Shown one piece after another: positions 43,397 to 54,622 of a stretch of DNA of 64,000 bases (positions are counted from its first letter, which is position 1; each line of letters starts with the position of its first letter). Under the pieces are notes generated by a model. The model did not search any database. It saw nothing but the letters and a program-made list of their open reading frames with translations, and was not told the origin of the DNA. The DNA lies in contig NW_004955429.1 of assembly GCF_000276665.1 (NCBI RefSeq), positions 6,623,261 to 6,687,260 on the forward strand, read 5' to 3'. Position numbers and translations under genes: made by a program. The DNA is from Chinchilla lanigera (lineage: Eukaryota; Chordata; Mammalia; Rodentia; Chinchillidae).

Positions 43397-44215
43397 AAAG
43401 TGGCCTTTGATTAGTTGTAAGTGTACAGTATATCACAAACTCTAGGTTATCCACTAGAAAATTATAGTTGACATGCTAAGAAAGGAGAGAAGATGGAGTC
43501 ATATAAAATGCTTACTTAAAACCATAATAGCCAGAAAAAAGTAAAAGACAAAAATAAGAACAAAGACAACATACAAAAAAAAGTAATGAATATGGCAAAT
43601 ATTGCAGCAATAATCGTTTTGAATGCTAATGGGTAAAAACAATAATTAGAGCTTCCCAGAGTGGATCAAAAAGCAAGAGCCAATTATATGTTGTCTACAC
43701 GTAACCCACTTTTACAGACTAAATATTAAAGGATGGAGAAAGACACACCATGGTAACACTAATCCAAAGAAAGCAGGGGTAGCTGCCTTAATGTCAGACA
43801 GAACCAACTTCAGAGCAGGGAAAATTACCAGGGATAAAGAGAGGCATTCCATAATAGTCAAAAGGTCAATTAGCCTCAAAGTCCTAACAATCCTTACTGT
43901 GTGTGCACTTAGTAAAATAGCATAAAAGTGCATGAAACAAAAGCTGGTAAACGTGCAAGGAGAAACAGATGAATCCACCATCAGAGTCTGAGGCTTCAAC
44001 ATCCTTTTTCAGAAACAGACAGATCCAGTAGGCAGAAAATCACTAAGAACTCAACACGGGCCATCAACTGGGTATAACTGACATCTATAGACTACTTCAT
44101 CCAACAACAACAGAATACACTTTCAAATCGAGTTCACAAAGAACACTCACTCAAATAGAGCACGTTCTGGGCCATAAAACACACATTTACAAATTTAAAA
44201 GAATAGAAAAAGAGA

Positions 44216-45145
44216 CTGTTGTTACATGTAAACCAAATGGGTATTTTCTCCAAGTTTATCTCTACATCTTCACAGGGCAGAAAATGTAATGCCTATTAGC
44301 GTTATGTAAAATATGTTAATAATGGCTGTGGCTCCTTACATTTTCTGGGAATCCTTCAGACTTTTGAAATGGGATGAATAGAAAATATTGACTCTCTTAT
44401 TTCTGAATTTTGCTTAACAATTCTCCCCCTAGAAAGAATATGGCTATCTTGCTGCCCTTCAACCCCTCATAACCCATCTCCTCCCATCCTGGGAGAGGAA
44501 GATTTCCAACTGTTGCATGGGTGGCCAAATGGAATATTAATTTTCAGTGACTGTGCCTGGTATGATGCCTTCTAGAGCTGTCTCTGGCACCATAGTAAGG
44601 TCTGCTCTAAGACAGCTCTTTTGTTTTTTCACACATAATTTACTTACTTTTTTCGTTTAATTGGTTGCTCAAAGCATGAGGCTAAAATATAGTGTATGAA
44701 GCAGAAGAAAAGTTAGGTAAAAGCCTTCTTTCAGGAAGTCAGACTGAACTCATCCTAGGAAAACATTCAGTATGTTTGTTCACCAGGGAGGCAGGTCCAG
44801 AGGGCTTGCAGCCCAGCACTGGGGTGTGGATAGGATACTTCTAAGTTAAAAATTGGTACATTTCTAGTACAGTTGATTTAATAGATACACTGTACATGTA
44901 CCAGAAAAACTATAAAGATGCAGAATTCTTATGAATACATTTGTTTACATGATGCATGAAAATACTTTTTAATACCAAAGACATTCTTTTTTGCAAGATG
45001 AAGAGTAATTCCAGATGCTTCTGCATTTATGATAGTGCTATTCCAGCCAAACCCATCATAATTTTAAGTATTGTGAGTCAAACTCTCATTCAATCAACTT
45101 AATCTGCTGAACATACATAGTTGGGTAGCTCCAAGCACTATATAG
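44216..45145. other. AT-rich unannotated DNA
   Basis: No recognised feature in about 930 bases. Confidence 0.45.
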
Positions 45146-45146
45146 C

Positions 45147-45465
45147 ATTGATCCCTCAACCTTTTCTGGCACCAGGGACATTTTTTGTGGAAGACAGTTT
45201 ATCCCCGAGGAAAAGAGTCTGATATTGGGATTAGATCCCCATAAGGAGCACCCAACCTGGATCCCTCTCATGCATGCAGAGTAGGATTTGCCTTTCTCTG
45301 AGAATTTGAGGCGCTGCTGAGCGGACAGGAGGCGGGGTTCGGCTGTAACGCAGGGCTGGGAGCTAGGGATACAATGAAGCTTTGGTCCCTATGCCACGGT
45401 GGCTCACCTTGCAGTAGGCGGCCGGTTCCTAACAGCCCTGGGGCACTAGGGACCCAGCTGAGTAG
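45147..45465. mobile_element. MER1/Charlie-like hAT MITE
   Basis: The left end is 'CCCTCAACCTTTTCTGGCACC' with 'AGGGACATTTTTTGTGGAAGAC'. The middle has 'TTAGATCCCCATAAGGAGC' and 'AACCTGGATCCCTC', and 'GACAGGAGGCGGGGTTCGG' follows. The right end is 'CCGGTTCCTAACAGCCCTG' and 'CACTAGGGACCC'. These are the landmarks of a Charlie-type (hAT) non-autonomous element. No transposase is present. Confidence 0.72.
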
Positions 45466-46040
45466 TTCTGTCCTGTGATCTTGGGGCTGCCCAGTAGGGA
45501 GAATACCATACAGCCCATTGCTAATCTGAAAGGATCTAAATTCAAAATTCAAGCTGTGGTTTCTACTAAATAGGTATCACTTCCACCTCCTTGTAAATTG
45601 GAAAAATCTTAAGTCCAACCACCTTAAATAGAGACTGTCTCTATTTAATTTTCCATATTTTCTTAAAGACTTGGATATGTTCTACATCAGGCTCTTAAAA
45701 AGAGATGAATATAAATTTTAGTGCGTGTGAGACATATTAAAAGACATAAAAGTTTTCAAGTGAAAAATCTATTCTTAGGTAAATAAGGCTTATTTTTTTA
45801 TGTACCTTGAAATTTAATTTGGATAAGTAAAAAACATACTTGTGATAGCATAAACCCCATGTAACCCTCAGAATCTTAAATCTACAATACATACAAAATA
45901 TTCCAAGATCAAAGTTCAACTCCTTAAAATTTTTGCAATTAAAATTAATTGCTAAATTCCTGGGTTAGTGGCTGTAAATGACATGCTATTACACGGCATC
46001 AGTTTGTTCTGAGTTGAGCAAAGGCAATTCTTTGAAACTG
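45466..46040. other. AT-rich unannotated DNA
   Basis: No recognised feature. Confidence 0.45.
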
Positions 46041-46043
46041 CAA

Positions 46044-46168
46044 GAAGCAGGACATGGTGGTACGTGCCTGTAATCCCAGCACTCAGGAGGCTGGAGAATT
46101 AATGTGAGTTCGAGGCCAGCCTGGGCTACATAGTGAATTCAAGGACATTCTGGACTGCAGTGAGACTT
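46044..46168 (+). mobile_element. B1-type SINE with internal duplication, sense
   Basis: 'GGACATGGTGGTACGTGCCTG', 'CAGCACTCAGGAGGCTGGAG', 'GAGGCCAGCCTGGGCTACATAG' then a second, diverged core copy ('AGGACATTCTGGACTGCAG'). Confidence 0.9.
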
Positions 46169-46182
46169 TAGAGTAATAGTTA

Positions 46183-46196
46183 TCCTCCTCCTCCTC

Positions 46197-46227
<31 letters not shown>

Positions 46228-46233
46228 CCCCTC
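46183..46233 (+). repeat. Polypyrimidine (TCC)n/(TC)n tract
   Basis: 51 uninterrupted pyrimidines: CTC repeats, then CT repeats, then a C-run. Confidence 0.97.
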
Positions 46234-46314
46234 ATTTGTGGTGCTGGGATCAAACCCAGGGCCTTGTGCATGCAAGGCAAGAGCTCTACCCCTGAGCCAC
46301 AACCCTAGCTCACA
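46234..46314 (-). mobile_element. ID-type SINE (old subtype), antisense
   Basis: 'GTGGTGCTGGGATCAAACCC', 'AGGGCCTTGTGCATGCAAGGC', 'CTACCCCTGAGCCACAACCC'. Confidence 0.92.
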
Positions 46315-46337
46315 GAGTAATAGTTCTCGAAGATCAG

Positions 46338-46671
46338 TGTGCCAGTTAATTTTAATTGTCAACTTGCCAGAATAAGAGACTCCAGGAGAGAGAGACCATT
46401 GGATCGTGGCAGTGCTATACTCCTCAGTGAAGTGGTCCATCGATGGAGTCCTAGCTGAAAGTGCTATTCAAGGTGAGGCCGGGGAGGAGGTGGGTCACTG
46501 GGGGCCGTGGCTTTGGAGGGTAGACCTCGCAGGGGACTTCCGCTGCTTTCTGCTTCTTGGCTGCCATGACTTGAAAGCTTTCTTCCACTATGATGTTTCT
46601 GCCTTCGAGCTTATGAGCCAAATTAAACCTCTCTCCTTTAAGCTGTGGGTGTCAGGTAGTTTGTCCCAGCA
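46338..46671 (+). mobile_element. MaLR-type LTR, sense, diverged
   Basis: 'GTGCCAGTTAATTTTAATTG' at the left. 'TGGGTCACTGGGGGCCGTGG' and 'TTCTTGGCTGCCATGAC' follow. The polyadenylation-region 'CCAAATTAAACCTCTCTCC' and 'TGTCAGGTAGTTTGTCCCAGC' lie at the right. Ends are approximate. Confidence 0.78.
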
Positions 46672-47160
46672 TACAGGTGACCTGCATCAGAATCATCTGG
46701 TCAGAGAATGGAGCTGGCAGGGCCTTTCTCTATGACTTCTGACTCCATAGCCAAGGTGGGAGCCTATCGCATGAATTTCTAACAAGGCCCCAGGTGTACT
46801 GAATGCCTCCGGACCTGGAACACACTTGGGAAACCGCCACTGTGTATTCAATGAATGCATTTGTGCCGGCGATGGCTCCATATCATCGCTAGCTTTTTTT
46901 GTCGGAAACCCTCCTGGTTGGAAAAACAATCTGCAAGCAGAGTTCAATCTATTGTTAGCATTTAAGGCAAGGAATTCACTGCTCATGACTTCAGTCATTT
47001 TCAGTGAACCTGCTTTTGATTTTGAACCTGTGATGAAGCAGCCCTGCTCTCCACCACCAATCCACTTCCTGTGGCGCTTGTAACTATGGAAGGAATATGA
47101 TCACCTAGCTTATGGTAGGTGGATGACTAATACATCACAGTGTTCAGTCCTGTTGTCTGT
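46672..47160. other. Unannotated DNA
   Basis: No recognised element. The overlapping frames at 46693-47083 show no domain. Confidence 0.45.
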
Positions 47161-47164
47161 ATCC

Positions 47165-47560
47165 CATCTCGACTATTTAATGGTGGCAATGTTTGTTTTT
47201 TGAAGTATTTGTTTATGTATGTGCTTGGTGGTGTTGGTACCTGGGCCATAATCCTTACTTTGGCCAACCAACACAGAAACATTTTCTGAATTTATTATGA
47301 GTAACTAATAAATTAATGTAGGTGAAAGGAGTTATTAATTCGCTCTAATCTTGGCCGTAAGGATCATTAGCATTTAACGAGGATGAATAATTTCATAAGA
47401 CATGGAAATATATTGCCCCAAGCCAAATAGTTTATAACCATAGCATTGCAAATTACTATCTGAAATTAATGAGTGACATTTTCACATATTGTTAGATGAT
47501 CTATAATATTTTTACCTTATAGCTCCAGGTCCAATAGGATACTGCATATACAAGGGCCAT
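47165..47560. promoter_or_regulatory. Candidate conserved enhancer-like segment
   Basis: Repeat-free and AT-rich, with 'AATTTATTATGAGTAAC', 'GAGTTATTAATTCG', 'GATCATTAGCATTTAACG' and 'TGAAATTAATGAGTG'. Such homeodomain-like site clusters are typical of conserved developmental elements, but conservation cannot be seen here. Confidence 0.28.
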
Positions 47561-47654
47561 ATACTTTCACTGTAAATTATTACAGCTAACCATGACTGGA
47601 GGTTTTGTCTTACTGTAAATTGCAGTTCCTCTTTTCCTGGCATTTTTAAAAAAT

Positions 47655-47727
47655 AGTTCTGGGGATAGAACCCAAGGCCTCCTGTGTGCCAGCCCAGTGC
47701 TCTGTCACTGAGCTACACCTCAGTCCA
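47655..47727 (-). mobile_element. ID-type SINE (old), antisense
   Basis: 'TCTGGGGATAGAACCCAAGGC', 'GTGTGCCAGCCCAGTGCTC', 'GTCACTGAGCTACACCTCAG'. Confidence 0.88.
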
Positions 47728-48580
47728 TCCTCTCATTCCATGTCATGGTGCCTGGTTCTGAGCCTTACTGTAACAGATTGTAAACACAACACCTACTTAT
47801 GGGTTTTTACATGGTTAATGTGTCTCTATTACTCATGTCACAAAGGACGAAGAACAAAGGTGAGTGATTTAATGAGTGAAGAGTGCAAGTGTGAGGGACA
47901 GCAGATACCCTGAAGTCTCATTTTTCTCTCTTAGCTATAAATATATCAAGGATTAGTTGGAGGCATCAGGTTAAATCAATGTGAAAGTTTCAACAGCCAA
48001 TATTGAATCCCTCTTAAAAGTCAGGCTGCATTGCCCAGACTTTGACCTGAAAAAACAACAAAACAAAACTAAACCCCAAATACTTATCCAGCTAACATTA
48101 TTTACCGTTGATCATTATATTGAGTAAAAGTCAGTTATGATTTGTTTCACTCTCTTAGCGACCATTCTTACAAACAGAATGGTAAAGCTTAAAAATAAAT
48201 TCTAATGTCACCTTCGCTGTGACATTAGATCAAGGGGTTCTCTGCAGAGGCAGTGGTTGTTTCCGGTTCTCCTGGAGGGCAGTCAACACTGCCTCGTGAG
48301 GTTTTTCCTTGGTGTCCTTTTCAGCAGTTATTCCACGAAAATACCGTATTTTCAAAAGTAAAAACTTTTGCCAAATATCCTTAAGGTTAATCCATAATGA
48401 GACAGCAGTCATTGCCTCTTCTCGTAGTTTGCAAACAGCATCACTTTCCCAAGCCATAGCTGCTGTGGAAGGTGGCCATCCATCCCCTGACGTGACATGC
48501 CATTGACAGCATCTCATTTCATTGCTTCCAAGTTTTCTTCCTCTTTCATCGCATACAGTACCAGCATTTTTTAAGGAAAG
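47728..48580. other. Unannotated DNA
   Basis: No recognised feature. A near-palindrome of 'GTCACCTTCGCTGTGACATTA' type lies at about 48207. The frames at 48230-48517 show no domain. Confidence 0.45.
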
Positions 48581-48582
48581 GA

Positions 48583-48661
48583 GGTGGTACTGGGGATCAA
48601 ATCCATCGCTTTTGGCATGCTAAAGCTGGGCCTCTACCACTGAACTATATTCTGAGCCCAA
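48583..48661 (-). mobile_element. ID-type SINE (old), antisense
   Basis: 'GTGGTACTGGGGATCAAATCC', 'GGCATGCTAAAGCTGGGCCTC', 'TACCACTGAACTATATTCTG'. Confidence 0.87.
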
Positions 48662-49310
48662 GAGCTGCCATTTTGTTTTCTTGAAATACAGCTATAATCA
48701 TGTATGCCCCCAACCCCAAATCTTTAGAAAGTTGGCTTCAGAATCAAGGTCAGTCTCCTTAGTGCATGACATCACCTCAACCAACATTCCCAATCCTGCC
48801 CTTGGCTCAGACTAAACTTGCTTTTCCCTAACAACCAACCACATTGTTCCAACTATGTGTTTATTGCTTCTTTTGTTGGCTATGTCCCTCTCTCTTAATT
48901 CTGCATCCCAAATCCTACTAGTTTGAAAGAACCGGTTTAGTTGGCCTGTCCTTTATAGAGACTTCCTAAGCACTCAAACCCTAATCCCCCAGATGGGAAG
49001 AAATAGCATTTTGTGTCACGGTTATGTGGCCTGACCTCTACCCTGTCTTAGTTATGTGTATTTGTTACTTGTCTCTATATCTCATTTCCCTTACTTTGAA
49101 AAAAAATGGTCATCGCAAGTTTCATTTGTGCTTTCACTTGTGCTTATCTTTCCCAAATGCCTGGCATCGTTCTGGGCTCACAGTGTGCTGCAGTGCCAAA
49201 GAAATTAACTGTGAAATAAATTCTTTAATGTAGGAATAAAACACATTTTCTGTATGTGTTTCATTTTTCCATTCTTGTATTATTAAAAGATGTCTATATT
49301 TAGAATTATG
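48662..49310 (+). other. Unannotated DNA, possible L2 trace
   Basis: 'AAATGCCTGGCATCGTTCTGG' and 'AATAAATTCTTTAATG' near 49155-49230 could be the tail of a sense LINE-2, but the match is weak. Nothing else recognised. Confidence 0.35.
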
Positions 49311-49317
49311 AACAATT

Positions 49318-49480
49318 AATTTTTTTTTTTTTATCTTTTTGAGACAGGGTCTGGCTATGCAGTTCAGGCTGGCCTTGAGCTCACTTTGTAGCCCAGGCTG
49401 GTCTCCAACTCACAGTGATCCTCCTGCTTCAGCCTCCCAAGTGCTGGGATTACAAGCATGTGACACCACGCCCAACTGAA
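49318..49480 (-). mobile_element. B1-type SINE with internal duplication, antisense
   Basis: A T-run, 'TTTGAGACAGGGTCTGGCTATG', two core copies ('CAGGCTGGCCTTGAGCTCAC' and 'CAGGCTGGTCTCCAACTCAC'), ending 'GACACCACGCCCAACT'. Confidence 0.94.
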
Positions 49481-49596
49481 AAATTAGTATCTGTATTTGT
49501 TTTCTTTACCCAACAAATGCTCTTTACTAAAACAAACTGAGGTAATTTATTACTTTGTGATTTGTACTGAATACAAATAAATTATTTTATGAATTA

Positions 49597-49694
49597 GGTT
49601 TTTGGTTTTTTTTTTCTGGTACCAAGAATCGAACTCACGACCTTGCACTTGCTAGGCAGGCACTGTGCCACTGAGTTAAATCCCCAGCCCTATG
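49597..49694 (-). mobile_element. ID-type SINE with target duplication, antisense
   Basis: A T-run, 'TGGTACCAAGAATCGAACTC', 'ACGACCTTGCACTTGCTAGG' and 'GAGTTAAATCCCCAGCCC', flanked by TTATGAATTA at 49587-49596 and 49695-49704. Young subtype. Confidence 0.94.
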
Positions 49695-49704
49695 TTATGA
49701 ATTA

Positions 49705-50734
49705 AATGCTAAAGTAGATATGTTTACTTGGAAGATAATCATCTGGGGGATGTATTTTTATCATTTTATATAAAATGTGTACAAGTTAGAAGTAGAAAGG
49801 AATTTATTTTACTATAAAAATTAGATCTTTTTTTGCATCCAATCTCCTATTAAATGCTAGCAAAACAAGTGGATTAAATCCTGAAAACCCAATCAAGCTG
49901 AAATTGCCGGTCAATACAGTGGAATTAAAATAATCTTTTAATGGTTACAGTAGGAATATTAAATGCCCTGGCTTTTAGGGATTAAAAGGACATATAAGCA
50001 TAAACTTTATCCTTATAGATAACAAATCATAACATAAACTAATATCTTAAATTTTTATATTCTGGTGTACTTGGTATATATGGACTAAAATCTTAGTATG
50101 TTTATGTTATTTCAGCAAAACTTGCTAAGCCAAGAATGGCAAATGAAGGGAGTCAGAACATGCCACCCCCAAATATGCCATTTTAGCACATCAATTATTT
50201 TGAGCTGAAGGCATTTGAGGAAGGGCAGAATCAGGAGTACTCTGTGCCCTGCCCCTTTCTATATAAAAGAAGGACATCATTTCCACTGAGGAAAGTGCCC
50301 TCCCTGTACCGGGAAGAGGAGAACATTTTTATCACAGGAGGCAGTTGATGTGGAGATGAACCTGTAGAAAGAACCTTACTAAAGTAGGCACTGCTGATTA
50401 GTTCTCCACTAGTTGCTTCCCCATAACTTACACCCCTGGGGGAAAGGTCTTTCTCCTTTGTCTTGTCATTTGTGCACCAGGTATCACTCTGTTAAAAGAG
50501 GATATAAGTGCTCCATTCAACCCACTTCTTTGGATCTTCATTTATTTTATACCAAGGCCCCTGTATACATGTAAAATATTAACTTCAAACAAAAGCCACA
50601 TATGTTTCACCTGTTAATCTATCTTTTCTCCCTTAGTTTAATTCTTAGGCCCAGTCATAAACCTAGGATTAGGGGGAAGGTCTTTCTTCCTTCACACAGA
50701 TATTTTGTACCTTTTTTCCATGAAGCAATGAGAA

Positions 50735-50735
<1 letters not shown>
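49705..50735. other. AT-rich unannotated DNA
   Basis: About 1 kb without a recognised element or gene. Confidence 0.45.
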
Positions 50736-50736
<1 letters not shown>

Positions 50737-50778
<42 letters not shown>

Positions 50779-50792
50779 ATGTGTGTGTGTGC
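50737..50792. repeat. (GT)n microsatellite
   Basis: A (GT)n run interrupted by GCAT units near 50777 and at its end. The frames through it are artefacts. Confidence 0.98.
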
Positions 50793-51740
50793 ATGATGTA
50801 AAGAGGTTCTGATGATGAAGCCTGTAACCCGGAGGGGAGAGGATTCTGTGGTCTCTGTGTCATTATTATAGCTTGGGGAAGGATGGAGATACGATGGTCA
50901 CCCTCCAGGGCTTCCTTCAGTGTCTTTCACAGTGCCATTGATCTCTATTCAGATGAGTTTCTGTCACCTCAGTTAAGTCCTCATCTTACCTTCCAGAGCG
51001 TCAGTCTGGCTTTTCCCACCATATGCTGAAGTTATGTTAAAATTCATTGCCCTAATTTAAGTTACTAAATTCAACTCAACATCTTTAATATTCAACCCAT
51101 CATTCCCTGTCCACATTCTCCCACCTCCCATCTTTTTTGTTTTTGACTTGCCAAACGCAGGAGCCCTGGATATCTAAACAGTCTACAGAAACTGACCTAC
51201 AGCGTCCACCCTACTCACACAGCTCACTCTGCTGCCACCCGAGCTACTTGCCAAACCACACTATTTCAGAACATTCTTTCGTAGTTATGAACATTCCAGC
51301 TTCCAGCCCTGACTTCTACCGGAAAGATCACTGCAAAATTAGGAGCACATTGAGTCTCCACAGCCAGGATGGAGAAATTTGCAGATTATCCAGTAATTTC
51401 TAGAATTTTCTAGACAACCTGATGAGGCCGGCCAGATCCAACCATTACTTCTGGCTTTTGTTTCTTTGTGGTGACCTTGATCAAAATAGAAACAAGCAGA
51501 TTCTGTTGTCTTTGCAATGCTTGCTGTTATTGTTTACTGGTAAATACTGAAGTTCCACACATGACAATTCAACATGCTCTTAACTAACTAATTTTTAAGT
51601 GTTACATAGAGAGGGAGAAAGTTCAATGGAAATCTGACATATTCTCAACACAAACTATGAAGGTGGAAGAAGGTAGGTAGTGTCAGTCAGGTATCTCTGA
51701 GCTTTTCCTCCTGTGTTTTGTCTTGCTTTTCTGTATTATC
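50793..51740. other. Unannotated DNA
   Basis: No recognised feature. The + frame at 51137-51403 has no domain. Confidence 0.45.
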
Positions 51741-51743
51741 CAG

Positions 51744-51782
51744 CACACACATACAAACACACACACACACACACACACACAC
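51744..51782. repeat. (CA)n microsatellite
   Basis: (CA)n with ATACAA interruption near its start. Confidence 0.97.
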
Positions 51783-51848
51783 TGAGCTCTACTTTGACGA
51801 GGAATCACAGCTTTAGTGGGGCATTCACTAACCATCAGGAGAAAAAAA

Positions 51849-51937
51849 ATTTTTTCACCCCTGGTATCTGGAATCGAACTCACGACGTTGCACCTGCCAG
51901 GCATGCGCTGTGTCGCTAAGCTAAATCCCCAGACCTG
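51849..51937 (-). mobile_element. ID-type SINE (young subtype), antisense
   Basis: A T-run, 'CTGGTATCTGGAATCGAACTC', 'ACGACGTTGCACCTGCCAGG', 'TCGCTAAGCTAAATCCCCAG'. Flanks both contain AGGAGAAAA, a probable target duplication. Confidence 0.93.
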
Positions 51938-52655
51938 ATTAGGAGAAAATTTTAAGCATGGATTGAAGAAAAATGTCCTATTTAGTTCACACTTAGCTTT
52001 TACTTCCATTTCCAACAAATCCTCAGTAATACTGATCAGTGATAAGATGCAAAAATGCTTTTGCTTTACTCTGATGCATGTAAGCTTCACAGAATCACAT
52101 GCTATGTTATTTTAAGATCCTACCCATTCAATAAAAGAAGAGTTGGGCTTACCTGTTAGGGGTTTACTCATCAAAATGTGACCTAAGACTTCCCCCTTCT
52201 TAATCAGATAACTCCTATTACTAAATTGTGTTAACTATCGATGCCAAAGTTAATTATTCAACATTTGCAAACACTCAGCTAACAATAAAAGGCTCTCTCG
52301 CTGTGAACTAGTTATTGGTTTATTTATTGTATTAACCAGTCTATTGTAGTTAGGAATGTCTATCATATAAGTCTGTTCTCTTAAGAAAGAAAGAAACAAA
52401 AACATGTGTATTTTCTGCAGCTGGAATTTTGTCTTGGCATACAAAAGGGCCCTCACTATGTGCCCACCTGACCCCAGAAGGTTACGAAGCTATCCTGTGT
52501 CCTCTCCACCTGGCGAGGAGCACACAGCCCCCAACAGCTTTTGTCTTTTGCAGGGGTCATGTAGAACTCTGGATTAGGATCAGAAAATGTTCACTGCAGT
52601 TCTAACTCTGCTTCCAACTAAGTGTGCTTATGTAATGGTTATGTTTTTAATAATG
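51938..52655. other. Unannotated DNA
   Basis: No recognised feature. Confidence 0.45.
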
Positions 52656-52656
52656 T

Positions 52657-52692
52657 AACACACACATACACACACACGTACACACACACAAA
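52657..52692. repeat. (CA)n microsatellite, interrupted
   Basis: CA units broken by TA and GTA. Confidence 0.93.
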
Positions 52693-53250
52693 TCTGCTAT
52701 GCAAAAGTTAAGCCTTTGACATCTTAAATGGTTTCTTCTCCCTGCGTTCTCTGACCCAAAGGGAACTTTCCTTGAATTTTATGATCATACTTTCTTTTTT
52801 CTCCCTCTTTAATATAGTTTTATTGCTTCTATATGTTTTCTTGAAGGTATTTTCTGGTTTAGTTGTTTTTATCCTGGAAAGAGCTTTAGTCTACTTCCTG
52901 ATTTATGCTTCCTGTGCCTTTGAGTTACTGTTGTTTAAACTGCTTTAGGGTAAGTTTTTCTGGAACGTACTCATAAGTGATTCAATGGCCAAGTCTAACT
53001 GGACATAAAGGATATAGTTTCCTTCTCCATGAACTTAGCTGAGCTGAGAGCACTTACAGATGGACCACAGCAGCATCCTTGTACATCCCTTCTTCTCAGA
53101 CAGAGACGATGGGCTCCTAGGGCTGGAAGAGAATTGTGCCATCTCCTAGACAGGATTTTTGCCTTGACTATCTTGAGTGTCTTTACAAGGTGGGATAAAA
53201 AATATGGTGAAGGCTGCTGCCAAGAGCCATCCAGAAAGGCAGGCTCATAA
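52693..53250. other. Unannotated DNA
   Basis: Repeat-poor sequence left of the mariner remnant. I cannot see the rest of the transposon here. Confidence 0.4.
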
Positions 53251-53254
53251 AAGC

Positions 53255-53541
53255 ACACACTATATCCTCATCCACGTTATTCACTGGATCTGGCATCATG
53301 TGACTTCTGGCTCTTCCCTCGAGTCAAAATGACCATGAAGAGTGAACATTTTGAATTGATTCAGGACATCTAGGCAGCCCGGATAGCACAAGGATGCAAA
53401 AGAGGACTTCCAGAACTTCTTCAGAAACAATGAGATAAGTGTGTTTGAAATGGGGAGGTATTTTGAGGGGGGTTAATGACAATGTATTTTTTACTATAAT
53501 TTTTAAAAATTTAAATGTTTCCATATTATTCAAGCACATCT
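53255..53541 (+). pseudogene. Mariner-family transposase C-terminal remnant
   Basis: The C-terminal part of a mariner-type (Tc1/mariner) transposase, the enzyme that cuts and pastes its own DNA. From about 53302 the sequence encodes DFWLFPRVKM, then FE-IQDI, KRGLPEL and a final 'KCV...GEVF', matching the end of mariner proteins (FLFP-K/R-hK, ...KC...YFEG) as I know them. Stops interrupt it ('GACATCTAGGC' near 53366 and others). The DNA-binding and catalytic parts are not seen to the left. The right edge ('CATATTATTCAAGCACATCTCA', in part) looks like a decayed terminal repeat. Not functional. Confidence 0.75.
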
Positions 53542-53544
53542 CAC

Positions 53545-54550
53545 AGAACAATGCAGAAAGTGCAATGAGCTGTACACTGGGTATCACTGCCAAAGAAAGA
53601 CATCCACCTCAGGTGGAAGGTGCTGTAGAGAACAGGAAGGAGTTTCTGGAAGAAATTTTGACATTATCTAGACAACAAGGCTGGTAAGAACTTCTGCCTA
53701 AAGGAGGGGGTGGAGGAAACATCAGAGGCAAGCAGCATGATTTGTATGGTGAACCCAAAAATGTGGAGCTCAAGTTTAAGGTAGAGGCAGAAGCAGAGGC
53801 AGAGGCAGAGGCAGAAAGAGCTGAGCCTGGGTGGGAGGCAGAGGCCTAGTCAAAGAGGGCTTTCTGTTTCTTGAGGTTTTTCAAGAAAAACCTTTCTGCA
53901 GACCTTGGTCACCCTGTGTTCTGAGAACCACATGTACCGGTGATAACATTTCGTTTGTAAAGAAAGACTGTATTCAAGACTATGATAACAGGGGTCAAGA
54001 CTAGGCAACAGCAAGTGAGTTCAAGTCCCAGGTAATGGTGCCCCAACCTCCCTTCCTTTCTGCAATCTGGATGTACATTAGCATGCTAAAGGCTCCGAAA
54101 GGGCAAAGCCAAACCAAACCTGTCCTTCATTTACCTCACTGAAACACAGACTTACTTGAGCACAAAACCTCCTTCCTCCTTGCTTTAGAACACAGTAAGA
54201 AGCTCAAGAAATGCTACCAGTGACTGATGATACCCTGAGCAGTTTTATACTGGAGGATATCATTAATTTTGAATCTTATAGATTACTTTATAAATGACTG
54301 CACTTCCCTGAAAGAGCAGAAGTGATGGTAAAGGAGAAGCAGAGAACAATTTAAGAATTATTTAGGAGATAAAATAGGAAAGATTATGATATTCGGAGTT
54401 TGGAGGGTCTTGTCTTACCTTTAGGTAGAGATCTTTGATAAAATTATCTGCTTATATATTATAATTTTAAATTAAAGAAGTATGTTGATTTCAATAAGAA
54501 AATTTGTCAAGAGAGAATAGCACTGGACTCCAGGAATCTGAGCTACTTTT
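53545..54550. other. Unannotated DNA with a GCAGAG tandem tract
   Basis: No gene recognised. 53784-53820 is an imperfect (GCAGAG)n tract. Confidence 0.45.
53784..53820. repeat. (GCAGAG)n short tandem repeat
   Basis: Five to six AGGCAG/AGAAGC units in a row. Confidence 0.9.
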
Positions 54551-54552
54551 TC

Positions 54553-54622
54553 CAGGGCTGGAGATCAAACTCAGGGCCTTTCACATGATATGAACCCTCT
54601 CTACCCTCCATCCCCAGTCTTG
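54553..54622 (-). mobile_element. ID-type SINE, antisense, partly deleted
   Basis: 'GGGCTGGAGATCAAACTCAGG', 'GCCTTTCACATGATATGAACC', 'CTACCCTCCATCCCCAG': the ID order with a small deletion. Confidence 0.75.

Larger units (their letters stand above)
41270..44215 (+). mobile_element. LINE-1, sense: ORF1 end to ORF2 endonuclease
   Basis: In order: the ORF1 3' part (landmarks 'AGAGCTGTGGGACAAGTATG' at about 41600 and 'CTATCATTTTCAAACTATAG' near 41800), then, after a 906-bp insertion, the end of ORF1 with 'CACTAACCTAGAATTCTGTG'. The inter-ORF region (about 43020-43640) follows. The start of ORF2 covers the endonuclease, with 'TATGTTGTCTACACGTAACCC', 'AAAGATGGAG'-like sequence at 43732 and 'CTTCATCCAACAACAACAG' near 44095. 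The endonuclease motif region near 43975-44010 is mutated and frames are broken, so it is inactive. It is an old mammalian L1M-type copy. Confidence 0.85.
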
